Position numbers and translations under genes: made by a program
Shown: positions 52,247-60,219 of the stretch, piece after piece
How positions within the stretch are numbered: position 1 is the stretch's first letter
Layout: each line of letters begins with the position of its first letter
Source: Bacillota bacterium
GTDB taxonomy: Bacteria; Bacillota_E; JAJZYS01; JAJYTV01
DNA: 64,000 nucleotides
Assembly: GCA_021845645.1 (NCBI GenBank)
Contig: JAJZVM010000018.1
Location: 1-64,000, forward strand
Direction: 5' to 3'
Notes under the pieces: model-generated
The model's input: the letters and a program-made list of their open reading frames with translations, nothing else
The model's database searches: none
What the model was told of the DNA's origin: nothing

Positions 52247-52660
52247 ATGTCCAAGATGGTCGTCGGCATGGCGAGCGGCAGCGTCGAGAAGCTCATCGTC
52301 GCCAGCACCATGATCGGGGGGGCGGTGGCGCTCGACACGGAGGTGGACGTCTACCTGCTGCTCGGCGGCGCGCGCGCCTTCCGCAAGGACGTGGCGGGTA
52401 CCGACAGGATGGTCCACGACTATCCCCAGCTGCGGGCGGAGATGGAGGCCGGGCTCAAGGCGAACCAGATCCCGGACCCGTACGGGTTCCTGCGTCAGCT
52501 CAAGGCGGACGGCCGCTTGCACATCCACGTCTGCGCCACCGCGGGCAAGATCTGGGGCGCGACGGCGCTCGAGGACTTTGTCGACCTGGTCGACGACATC
52601 GTCGGCATCGGGGAGTATGTGATCAAGTCGGGCGAAGCCGACAGCGTGCAGGTACTCTGA
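52247..52660 (+). CDS. DsrE-family protein 2
   Basis: 137 residues, clearly related to the preceding gene: MVVGMASGSVEKLIVASTMIGGAVALD, VDVYLLLGGARAFR and LHIHVCATAGKIWG with Cys96. The C-terminal DFVDLVDDIVGIGEYV is alike in both. AAGGGAGGA lies 6 bases before ATG 52247. The 242-base gap before it (52005-52246) shows nothing I can name. A pair of DsrE paralogues could form a mixed oligomer like DsrEF. A terminator hairpin follows. Confidence 0.86.
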   Translation: MSKMVVGMASGSVEKLIVASTMIGGAVALDTEVDVYLLLGGARAFRKDVAGTDRMVHDYPQLRAEMEAGLKANQIPDPYGFLRQLKADGRLHIHVCATAGKIWGATALEDFVDLVDDIVGIGEYVIKSGEADSVQVL

Positions 52661-52672
52661 GCCAAGGTCCAA

Positions 52673-52706
52673 GGCGGGGGCGCTCCCTTCGGGGGGCGCT
52701 CCCGCC
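52673..52706 (+). terminator. Terminator of the sulfur cluster
   Basis: 15-bp hairpin GGCGGGGGCGCTCCC / GGGGGCGCTCCCGCC with TTCG loop (two G-U pairs), then TCTTCG, 12 bases after the last dsrE stop. The remaining gap 52707-52970 contains no feature I can support. Confidence 0.7.
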
Positions 52707-52970
52707 TCTTCGATGGGTCGACAGGTCTGCCGAGAATCGGTTTCCGCCCCCGTACCCGGAACCTCTTGAACGAATGCGCCGCGGCAGGGTGGTACGGGCT
52801 CTACCGCTTGCCCACGGCGCCAAGACAACCTTCGTGGAGCCCAGCGGAGGTCCGCCGCGTGGTGGTCGGCGGCGCCGTCTCGCAGGGATGTGCTGCAACC
52901 CGATCACGTCTGCGTGATCGGGCGTGGGACGTTCGCGCGTCTCGGCGGCATGGCGCGATGCCCCCATCGG

Positions 52971-53708
52971 TCACAACCGCGCGAGCAGAATGTCGGCGCA
53001 CCTCAGGGGAAGGCTCGCCATCAGGCGGCCGTCCGCTCCGATCACCATGGCGCCGCCGACGTAGTCGTCGTCCAGGTAGTTGACGAGAAGCGCCGTCGTC
53101 TGGGCCTTGCGTACCTGGGCCTCGTACTGTGGCAGCTCGTCCTGATCCCACCGCGTCTGGTCGTGCCCTTCGCCCGCCAGGGCGCGGGCGAAGGGCACGA
53201 GGAGTAGAACCGGCCGCTCTTCTCGCACCCGCCCGACGAGGCGTTCGTCGAAGAGGTCGCCGCAGATGAGAAAGGCCACGCGGCCAAATTCGGCCTCGAA
53301 GCATGCCACATCGCGGCCCTCGCCATAGATACGCGGATCGGCGTCGGGGCCGTGCCAGCCTGGGCTGACACGTCGGTAACGGAAGACGGGCTTGCCACTG
53401 CGGTCGATCAGGAGCGCTGAGTCGTAGAGGCGGCCCTGGTCCTCTTCGAGCAGGCCGAGGGCCACATGCAGCCGAAGACGCTTTGCCTCGGCGCACACCG
53501 CCTGGACCAGGGCGCCAGCCACAGGTGTTCCCAGAGCCGCGTCGTGGTCAGGGACGTCGTCGTTGGCCAGTCCCGTGAACGACGCCTCAGCGAACACCAC
53601 CAGATCCGCCCCGCGCTCCGCCGCCCGTCGCATGGAACGGAGCAGCTCTTCGAGGTTTTGATCCAGACTCGTCGTCACTCGTTGCACCGCGAGCGCAGCG
53701 CGCATCAT
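52971..53708 (-). CDS. Carbon-nitrogen hydrolase (nitrilase superfamily)
   Basis: 245 residues. Nitrilase fold with Glu in LVVFAEASFTG, a Lys/Arg region at FRYRRVSPGWHG (the usual catalytic Lys is Arg or missing here) and Cys in VAFLICGDLFDE. Substrate unknown; the family includes omega-amidases, cyanide hydratases and carbamoyl-amine hydrolases. The absence of a clear Lys in the RYRK-like place is unusual. Start at ATG 53706-53708 with GGGGAGG upstream. Different in sequence from the nitrilase at 31729. Confidence 0.84.
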   Translation of the reverse strand: MMRAALAVQRVTTSLDQNLEELLRSMRRAAERGADLVVFAEASFTGLANDDVPDHDAALGTPVAGALVQAVCAEAKRLRLHVALGLLEEDQGRLYDSALLIDRSGKPVFRYRRVSPGWHGPDADPRIYGEGRDVACFEAEFGRVAFLICGDLFDERLVGRVREERPVLLLVPFARALAGEGHDQTRWDQDELPQYEAQVRKAQTTALLVNYLDDDYVGGAMVIGADGRLMASLPLRCADILLARL

Positions 53709-53828
53709 GAGGCCTCCCCGCGCATCATGCCACTGGCGAGGGCACGACGCCGTCATGTAGACGCAGGATGCCAGCCCAGTCCAAGACGATTGTGCCATAA
53801 ACAGGTATTCGTATGGGACCGTTGAAGA

Positions 53829-54868
53829 GTGGGGCAAGAGACAGCCAAAGTGGGTGGCCGAGTGTTCAAACGCTGTCTCGGGACGCTACTTCTGCTCGGT
53901 GTGGCGCTCGCGGTAGGGCTCGTCGGTGGGTGCTCCGCGCAAACGGCGCCGACGCAACGGCGCAAGGCGGTCTCGCGATCCCGCCGGCAACGTCAAAGGC
54001 GGATGGAGAGCCGATCAGCCTCAAAGCGGTGTCCCTGCCCGCGGCTATCGCCCGCCACCTGCCCAAGGGTCTGCAGGTCTTCAGCCTCTTCTACTGGAGC
54101 CGCGGCGTGCGCTGCCAGGCTTATCTCGACGTTCCCGCAGGCAAGGAGGCGCTCCCTCTGCTGTTGGAGCTCCACGGCGGGGAGCTTTGGAATGGCTATC
54201 CGCCAGGCTACACGGCCTACGCCGTTGATCCATCCATCGCCGCGGGCATCGCCACCAACCGCGCCATCTCCTTCCTGCCGAACTACGCCGGGTACGGGCC
54301 GAGCCGGGGATCCCCCGGCGATCCGCACCAGAACTATCTCGACGTCGCGAACGGGCTCGCGGCCCTGGGCCGTATTTCGGGCCTCCACGTCCTGCCCCGC
54401 GCCACCTACCTCTTCGGCCTCTCCATGGGCGGAGACGTCGCCATGATCCTGGCGGCGCACGACCGCAATGTGCGCGCGGCCGAACTCGTGAGTCCCTATC
54501 CGGGGCCCGTGGCGATGATGGAGTGGATGAACGCGCAGGGAGTAGGCTCGCTCACCGCCTTGGACTCACTCGACTTGGCAGCCATGGTGGATCATTACGG
54601 CGGCGACCTGAACGCCGCGGCATACCGTAATGACTCGTATGTGTACAGTTCGATCCACGTCCCGGTCCTGATCATCGGCGGGACGAACGACCCAGGTTTC
54701 CCGCCGCCACTTCTGCGGACCATGTACCATGGCCTCAAGCGCTACGACAGCCATGTGACCATCCGGTTCTTCAATGGCAGCCACGCCCCGGACTCCACAG
54801 CCGTGAACCAGGCGGAAGCCGCCTGGTTCAACGCGCATGGGCTCAAGTTTGCCTGGCCCTGGTCTTGA
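53829..54868 (+). CDS. Alpha/beta-hydrolase lipoprotein, frame broken near N-terminus
   Basis: Two frames are needed. The frame beginning at GTG 53829-53862 encodes a lipoprotein signal: VFKRCLGTLLLLGVALAVGL, then VGGCSAQ with Cys codon 53931-53933. The hydrolase domain from about 54020 to the stop at 54868 is in another frame: LLLELHGGELW (oxyanion region), LFGLSMGGDVAM with nucleophile Ser, VLIIGGTNDPGF with Asp, and FNGSHAPD with His. A single missing base between about 53935 and 54020 explains the shift. It is either a recent mutation or a sequencing error. If whole, it would be a surface-anchored peptidase- or esterase-like enzyme of about 340 residues. Confidence 0.72.
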
Positions 54869-54941
54869 CTCGAGCCTGGCGCCTACGGACGGCCCATGGC
54901 CAGGATGACGACGCATCATGCTCCACAGGGAGGGCGACGGC

Positions 54942-55622
54942 TTGAACCTGCCCAAGGAACCCGCTCTGCCGCCGAACCTTTTGGCATACGCCGACGCGCT
55001 GACCAGTGCCGTCTTTCTCGACGAGATCGCTCCGTCGCCCTGCGACGTGCTGTTCGTCTTCGGCGGCACCCATCCGGGCCACTGGCAGACCGCCTTGCGG
55101 GCGTATCGCAGCGGATACGCCGAGCGGATCGTGGTGACGGGCGGCGTCAAGCCCGGAGTGGAGAGGCACCCGGACTGGACCTGGGGTGAGGTGCCCGAGG
55201 CCCACGTCATCGTGCGGGAACTCCTGGCAGGCGGTGTGCCGGAAGAAGCCATCGCATGGGAAGATCAGTCCAGGAACTCACTCGAGAACACGCTCTATGC
55301 GCGGAACGTCTTCGACTTCCGTGCGGTGCACCGTCTCATGTTCGTCGGCAAGAGTCTGGGCGCCGGCAGGCAGCAGGCCACGCTGCTCAAGGTCCTGCCG
55401 GCTGGGATCGAGGTTCTGCCCTATACCTTCGACGCGGTGTTCCGAGGTGAACTCGTGAGCAGGCGAAACTGGACGGACACCAAGGTGGGCCCAGCGCGGG
55501 TTTGGGGCGAGTACCTGCGCATGCGCATCTACGGCGCTCGCGGCGACATCGTGGACAGCGCTCCTAGGTGCGATGGCCTGGAGGCGTTCGTTACGCCCTA
55601 TCTTGGGAGCGTTGCGCCATAG
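54942..55622 (+). CDS. DUF218 (YdcF/SanA-like) family protein
   Basis: About 226 residues. DUF218 landmarks: CDVLFVFGGTHPGHWQTALRAYRSGYAERIVVTGG at the N-terminus, the SRNSLENTLYARNV motif (Glu-x-x-S-x-N-T-x-E/L-N type) and a C-terminal region with LRMRIYG. Members are linked to envelope polysaccharide metabolism or bind SAM; the exact role is unknown. No membrane helix is visible. TTG 54942 is preferred over ATG 54918 because GGGAGGG lies 7-8 bases upstream of it. Confidence 0.83.
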   Translation: MNLPKEPALPPNLLAYADALTSAVFLDEIAPSPCDVLFVFGGTHPGHWQTALRAYRSGYAERIVVTGGVKPGVERHPDWTWGEVPEAHVIVRELLAGGVPEEAIAWEDQSRNSLENTLYARNVFDFRAVHRLMFVGKSLGAGRQQATLLKVLPAGIEVLPYTFDAVFRGELVSRRNWTDTKVGPARVWGEYLRMRIYGARGDIVDSAPRCDGLEAFVTPYLGSVAP

Positions 55623-55754
55623 GCGCGGAGGTGCCGACAACGCTGAAAGCGCCTGGGGCAGCGCTAGCAAAAAGTCCGCGTTCCTTGCCACGGGAGACCT
55701 CTACGGGGCGTCACCTTTGAGGAGGTCCCGAGTCCGAGGCGCACCTGCTGCCAG

Positions 55755-57128
55755 TCAGGGCTCCGCGTCCAGGTAGTGCGCCGCCACCTGGCGCAGGGCC
55801 GCATCCGGCGCCAGGGTGAGATCGATCGGGCAGAGATCCGCATGGAACCAGTCGTCGACGAAACGATGTGCCTGAAAGCCCTTCATCTGCCCTGCGCGCT
55901 CGAGCAGGAAGGCGGCGAAGTCATTCGGCCCACCGCCTGGCGTACCTGCCCAGGCGGAGAGGACGTTTATGGTGTCAGGGATGCCGATGGTGCGGGCAAG
56001 GGCCCAGAGCGCAAGGGGGCCCTTCTCACGCGAGATGGTTTCTAGAGCGGGATGCGAGCCCGCCCCGGCGAGAGGCGCCTTGGCCGCCTCGGGCTGGCGG
56101 CCAAGAGCCGCCATGTGGCTCGCGATGGCGGCGTCGACGGCCGTGGGCTCACCTCGCAGCCCTTCAAGATAGTCCTGGAGGAAGTGGGCGATGGCCTCGG
56201 CAAACCGGTCGGGATCATCCTCGAGAGGGGTCCAGAAGTGGGACACTTCGTGGGCCACTTCGCGGAACGTCCGCGCGGAGTCTTCCTCGGCTGTCTGGGT
56301 GATGATGTCGAAGAGGTTCTGCGAGCCCCAGCCAGGCGGTATGGCGACGAAGGTTGCACGGCCCTCGCCGACTGGCGGCGCTCCCAGCAGCCGTTCGAGT
56401 GCCTCGAGCGCGAAGGCGCCTGCGGCGGCGGCCGACGCGGCCCAGGATTCGCCGCCGGGGAGGTAGTGGACCGAGACCGGCCCTTCGCGTCGCGCCACGT
56501 AGCGTCCGGCGTAGAGATGGATGCCCGGCGTGGCCGCGGTGCCCGTGCTCTCGAAGGTGAAATGGCCATCCGGGTGCTCCGAGCGTCGGGCGCCCGCCAC
56601 AAAACAGTTCCAGTCGGCGGGACAGCGCACTCTGAGCGCGAACGTCGCCCGCGACCAGGTCCCCGTGAAGCCCTGCCAGGACAGGGGGCCAGGCACCGGA
56701 TACCACAAGACCTCCGGCCGCAGGACGGCCACATCGCGCTGGACGGAGTCGTGCATGTAGGGCCCGAGTTCGCGGTAGCCGACCAGGGTACCGCCGTAGT
56801 GGAGGGTGAGCGTGGTCTCCGTTCCGGGCTCGACAGCCTTCTCGAGCGTGACCGTCACGCGATTGACGAAGAGCGCGTCCGTCCAGTCGAGCGGAATCCT
56901 GCGCTGGGCCTGCCGCAGCGCGAGGGGTACGCCGGACGTCTCGGCGGACGTGACCTCGAGCAGGCGGTAGAGCAGGAGCCGCACCTGGCGCACGGGCCTT
57001 GCGCCCTCGTTGCGCAGGCGCAGCGTGCCCACAAGGTCGACGCTTCCGGGAGCGTCCGCGATCGGGCTCTCGGGCGGCACCGGCGAGAGGGTCAGGCTGA
57101 GGTCGTAGTGAACTACACGCATGGACAA
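55755..57128 (-). CDS. M1-like (gluzincin) metallopeptidase family protein
   Basis: 457 residues. The N-terminal half is a beta-sandwich like that of M1 aminopeptidases (GTLRLRNEGARPVRQVRLLLYRLLEV onward). The zinc motif HEVSH is at 293-297, and Glu311 in RFAEAIAHFLQ is the probable third ligand, though spacing (13 residues instead of 18) is shorter than in M1. A helical C-terminal region follows. No signal peptide, so cytoplasmic. Start TTG 57128 or ATG 57122; GAGGTGA fits the first better. Substrate unknown; it could also be an inactive relative. Confidence 0.8.
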   Translation of the reverse strand: MSMRVVHYDLSLTLSPVPPESPIADAPGSVDLVGTLRLRNEGARPVRQVRLLLYRLLEVTSAETSGVPLALRQAQRRIPLDWTDALFVNRVTVTLEKAVEPGTETTLTLHYGGTLVGYRELGPYMHDSVQRDVAVLRPEVLWYPVPGPLSWQGFTGTWSRATFALRVRCPADWNCFVAGARRSEHPDGHFTFESTGTAATPGIHLYAGRYVARREGPVSVHYLPGGESWAASAAAAGAFALEALERLLGAPPVGEGRATFVAIPPGWGSQNLFDIITQTAEEDSARTFREVAHEVSHFWTPLEDDPDRFAEAIAHFLQDYLEGLRGEPTAVDAAIASHMAALGRQPEAAKAPLAGAGSHPALETISREKGPLALWALARTIGIPDTINVLSAWAGTPGGGPNDFAAFLLERAGQMKGFQAHRFVDDWFHADLCPIDLTLAPDAALRQVAAHYLDAEP

Positions 57129-57299
57129 GCACGGTCACCTCGTGGGCCGTTCTTTCGCGATCGGTGCGTCCGCCACCTTGTCAGCCGCTGGAAGATGCCC
57201 TGAGGTGGCGAAGGATGTGGGGCGGCGATCGCAGTGCCCGTGCGGCTGTCGAGCGGGAAGGTACCGGAATGGAACCGAAACTGCAGGGAGGGATCCCGT

Positions 57300-57854
57300 G
57301 TGCAAGCGGCATTGCTCGCGATCGATGCCCAGCAGGAATACTTCGCTCCCGTAGGCGGCCTCGTGGTCGAGGGCGGGCCCGAGGCGCTCTCGAAGATCAA
57401 GCAGCTGCTCGCCGCGTTTCGCGCCGCGGGGCGTCCTGTCGTGCACGTCGTGCACGAGGCGCTGGATCCGGACTCCTCGGACTTCCGCGCCGGGTCGGAA
57501 GGTGCGCGCATGCATCCGGAGCTGCAGACGCTGGCAGGTGAGCCTGTCGTGAAGAAGCACTTCCCCGGCGCCTTTAGTCAGACACCGCTCGAGGCGTACC
57601 TGCGGCGCGCCGGTGTCGACACCGTCGTGATCACAGGCTTCCAAACGCAGCACTGCTGCGACACGACCGCCAGGCAGGCCAGGGAGCGCGGTTTCAAGGT
57701 GCTCTTCACCTCGGACGCGACCGCCACACGGAACCTGCTCCTGCGCGGGGAGGTCGTGGCGGCCGAGGACATCCAGCGGGCGACGCTCGCCGCCATGACC
57801 GGCTTCGCCGAGATCGTGACCGCCGCCGAGGCGGCGGGGGCCGTCGGCGCCTGA
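57300..57854 (+). CDS. Isochorismatase-family cysteine hydrolase
   Basis: 184 residues. Catalytic triad: Asp9 in LAIDAQQEYF, Lys in VVKKHFPGAF (near 85) and Cys119 in FQTQHCCDTTARQA, with the cis-peptide region VVITGF just before. Family members hydrolyse isochorismate, nicotinamide, carbamoyl compounds or other amides. The amide-type enzymes are more common next to formamidase-like genes, as here. GTG 57300 has AGGGAGGG 7 bases upstream. Terminator downstream shared with the convergent formamidase gene. Confidence 0.9.
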   Translation: MQAALLAIDAQQEYFAPVGGLVVEGGPEALSKIKQLLAAFRAAGRPVVHVVHEALDPDSSDFRAGSEGARMHPELQTLAGEPVVKKHFPGAFSQTPLEAYLRRAGVDTVVITGFQTQHCCDTTARQARERGFKVLFTSDATATRNLLLRGEVVAAEDIQRATLAAMTGFAEIVTAAEAAGAVGA

Positions 57855-57881
57855 GAGCGGCCAGGGAGATGGGGAAATAGG

Positions 57882-57912
57882 CTTAGGGCGCGGCCGACGG
57901 TCGCGCCCTAAG
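57882..57912. terminator. Bidirectional terminator
   Basis: Perfect 11-bp hairpin CTTAGGGCGCG / CGCGCCCTAAG with 9-base loop between the convergent isochorismatase and formamidase genes. Confidence 0.75.
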
Positions 57913-57939
57913 GCATATTGCGCGGTGCGGTCGGGACTC

Positions 57940-58866
57940 TCAGGCGCCGCCCAGGAGGATGTCGAGGTCGAGATGCATCGAGACGACCCAGTGCGGCTGG
58001 TCGACGATCTCCGAGATCTTGAGGTCCCCCGCGACGGAGGCGAGCAGATAGGCGTCAAGTGGCTCGAGCCCCGTGCGGCGGCCGATCTCCTCAATCATAC
58101 CTTGCGTCGCGTCGCGCGCCGCCTGGTAGAGGTCGGGTCCGATGCCGGTCGTGGCGATGGCGTGGCCGGAGCGCAGCGACATGGGGTGGGTCTCGAGCAT
58201 CGGGTATCTGAGCCCACGCTGCTTTTGGAGATGGACCCTCATGGTCACCTCGGAACTCGTCTCGATGGCCGTGCCGCAGACCTCGCCGTCGCCCTGGGCG
58301 GCGTGCGTGTCCCCCAGTGACAGCAGGGCGCCTTCGACGGCTACCGGCAGGTAGAGCGTCGCGCCCGGCGTCACGTGCCGGATGTCCATGTTGCCGCCCT
58401 GTGGCCCGGGCGGGACGATGGGGTGGTCGCCGGCCTCGGCCGGCGCCAGGCCGAGCGTACCGATGAACGGCACCACCGGGATCCTGAGACCCGGCAGCAT
58501 CTCGGCCCGTCGCTCCCCGACCTGTGAGATTCTGAGGTGCGGCTGCCGGTAGACGTCGGCGAGCAGGCCGAACCCGGGGATGTTCGCGGTCCAGCCCCAG
58601 TTGTCGAGATCGATGGACAGGATCTCGACGACGAGGGCGTCGCCTGGTTCCGCACCACGGACATAGACGGGCCCCGTAACGGGATTCACGCGGGAGAAGT
58701 CCAGCGACGCGACCGCCGCCACGGTCGCGTCGCGGTCGAACTGTCCGCCGGACGCGTTCGCCACCTCCAGGCGCACGGTGGCGCCGGGGTCCACGACGAC
58801 GGCCGGCACCTGGTTCCGGTTCCAGGTTAAGTGGGCCGTGCTCCTGGGCAGATGGAACGATGGCAT
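57940..58866 (-). CDS. Acetamidase/formamidase family protein
   Basis: 308 residues, full length. Landmarks: the N-terminal VVVDPGATVRLEVANASGGQ, GDALVVEILSIDLDNWGW, GPQGGNMDIRHVTPGATLYLPVAVEGALLSLGDTHAAQGDGEVCGTAIE (about 155-205; metal- and amide-binding core with Asp and His), and a conserved end. It hydrolyses formamide or acetamide to ammonia and acid. ATG at 58864-58866 is preceded by GAGGGGGGTGG; the open frame extends far upstream but without support. Nitrogen salvage is the likely role. Confidence 0.92.
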   Translation of the reverse strand: MPSFHLPRSTAHLTWNRNQVPAVVVDPGATVRLEVANASGGQFDRDATVAAVASLDFSRVNPVTGPVYVRGAEPGDALVVEILSIDLDNWGWTANIPGFGLLADVYRQPHLRISQVGERRAEMLPGLRIPVVPFIGTLGLAPAEAGDHPIVPPGPQGGNMDIRHVTPGATLYLPVAVEGALLSLGDTHAAQGDGEVCGTAIETSSEVTMRVHLQKQRGLRYPMLETHPMSLRSGHAIATTGIGPDLYQAARDATQGMIEEIGRRTGLEPLDAYLLASVAGDLKISEIVDQPHWVVSMHLDLDILLGGA

Positions 58867-59130
58867 CGGGCCACCCCCCTCGGGCAGATCTCGAGCCGTA
58901 TTCTTCGGAAGGGGCGCGATTCCCCTGTCGCAGCTCAGAAATGACGAAGCGGCGGCGAGGTACAGATAGATGCCGCGCCAGTCCAAGTGCACCCGGAGAC
59001 CAACACCGTACGGGCCTCGAGACCTAGGGCCGTTCGGTCCTACTTTGATCCGGCAAGCCCTGGCCGCGAGGGATCCAGCCGGCAACCGCAAAGTTGCAGG
59101 CAGAGGACGGCCGACGGGAGGCGTCGCGGC

Positions 59131-60219
59131 GTGGACTTCGCCTTTCATGGGACGGCGTGGGACCTTTGCATGGTGCACTTCGACGACGCACTCGCCGCGG
59201 CGCTCGAAGCCGCCGGACATCGGCGTGTGCTGCTGTCGAGCCACGGGGCTCGTCTCGTCCTGGCCCATGTCGACCCGGTGGACCCCAGGCCCTACCATCG
59301 GCCGGACGGCAGCGTGGTCGTGGTCGCATTGTTGCGCGAGCCGCGCGTGCCCGAGGATCCCGACGCCTTCGCGCGGGGCTGGCTGATGCGGTCGCTAGCC
59401 AACCTGGCCATGGTCGTGTCCGGTCCCGAGGACGCGCCAGAGATCTGCCTGCGCTCCCCCGACAGGCCCGTCGAACACTTGTCGGCGCCTGCCTGGAGCC
59501 CGCGCCTCTTCGCGCAGATCGTCGACCGTCTGCGCCTCCTGGACGTCCATCTCGTGCTCGACAACATTTTCGACCGCGATCTTGAACCAGAACTCCTGCA
59601 GGGCGGAGAGGCCTTGCCCGCGATGCGCCGCGTCGCCCGGGCGCTGGCGGCGAGCGGAGCGTTATCGCTCGGCCCGCCTGCGGGCGAGTTCCTCTCGCAC
59701 CAGGACCGCCGGCATGTGGAGCGCCTGTACCAGGGCAGCCGGATGTCGTTTGGCAACCTGAGCCTGCGCCATGACCTCCATCGCTTCTGGATGTCGACGA
59801 GCGGCGTGGACTGGGAGCACATGGAGGTCGTGGGGCGCGACGTGCAGCTCGTCAAGGGCTACGACGCCCCGAGCCGCGCGCTCCTCGTCTCGGTGCCGCC
59901 CGGTGTCCGACCGCACCGCGTGTCCGCCGACGCCTTGACGCACCATCTGGTCTATCGCGCGCATCCGGGGATCGGCGCGGTCGTCCATCTGCATGCCTGG
60001 CTCGAGGGAGTCCAGGCCTTGGTGCCCGACTACGCGCGCGGCAGTCTTGAGCGCGCGCAGGCCGTCGCGCAGTTCGTCGCGGCGGCGGAGGATCCCGTGC
60101 ACGCCGTCGTCGGCATCGATCGCCATGGGCTGATCGCAACCGGCGAAAATCTGGACGAGATCGTGGAGCGCCTTTCCGCTGCGGGCATCGTGCCCGTACC
60201 GGCCGAAGGCGCCTGCTAG
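59131..60219 (+). CDS. Class II aldolase/adducin-like protein with extra N-terminal domain
   Basis: 362 residues. The C-terminal two thirds (about 180-362) is a class II aldolase domain: SFGNLSLRHDLHRFWMSTSGVDW, then HHLVYRAHPGIGAVVHLHAW with the paired His metal ligands and HGLIATG near the end. Family members are fuculose-phosphate aldolases, ribulose-5-phosphate epimerases or methylthioribulose dehydratases. The first about 170 residues (HFDDALAAALEAAGHRRVLL, then LVLAHVDPVDPRPYHRPDG) are not a known part of the family. GTG 59131 has GGGAGG 9 bases upstream. Stops of this gene and the next overlap (CTAG). Confidence 0.83.
   Translation: MDFAFHGTAWDLCMVHFDDALAAALEAAGHRRVLLSSHGARLVLAHVDPVDPRPYHRPDGSVVVVALLREPRVPEDPDAFARGWLMRSLANLAMVVSGPEDAPEICLRSPDRPVEHLSAPAWSPRLFAQIVDRLRLLDVHLVLDNIFDRDLEPELLQGGEALPAMRRVARALAASGALSLGPPAGEFLSHQDRRHVERLYQGSRMSFGNLSLRHDLHRFWMSTSGVDWEHMEVVGRDVQLVKGYDAPSRALLVSVPPGVRPHRVSADALTHHLVYRAHPGIGAVVHLHAWLEGVQALVPDYARGSLERAQAVAQFVAAAEDPVHAVVGIDRHGLIATGENLDEIVERLSAAGIVPVPAEGAC

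Noticed and set aside
60216..60219. Overlapping stops (CTAG) of the aldolase-like and MFS genes as a regulatory signal
   Set aside because: Convergent genes in compact genomes often share a CTAG; no hairpin or other sign is present.
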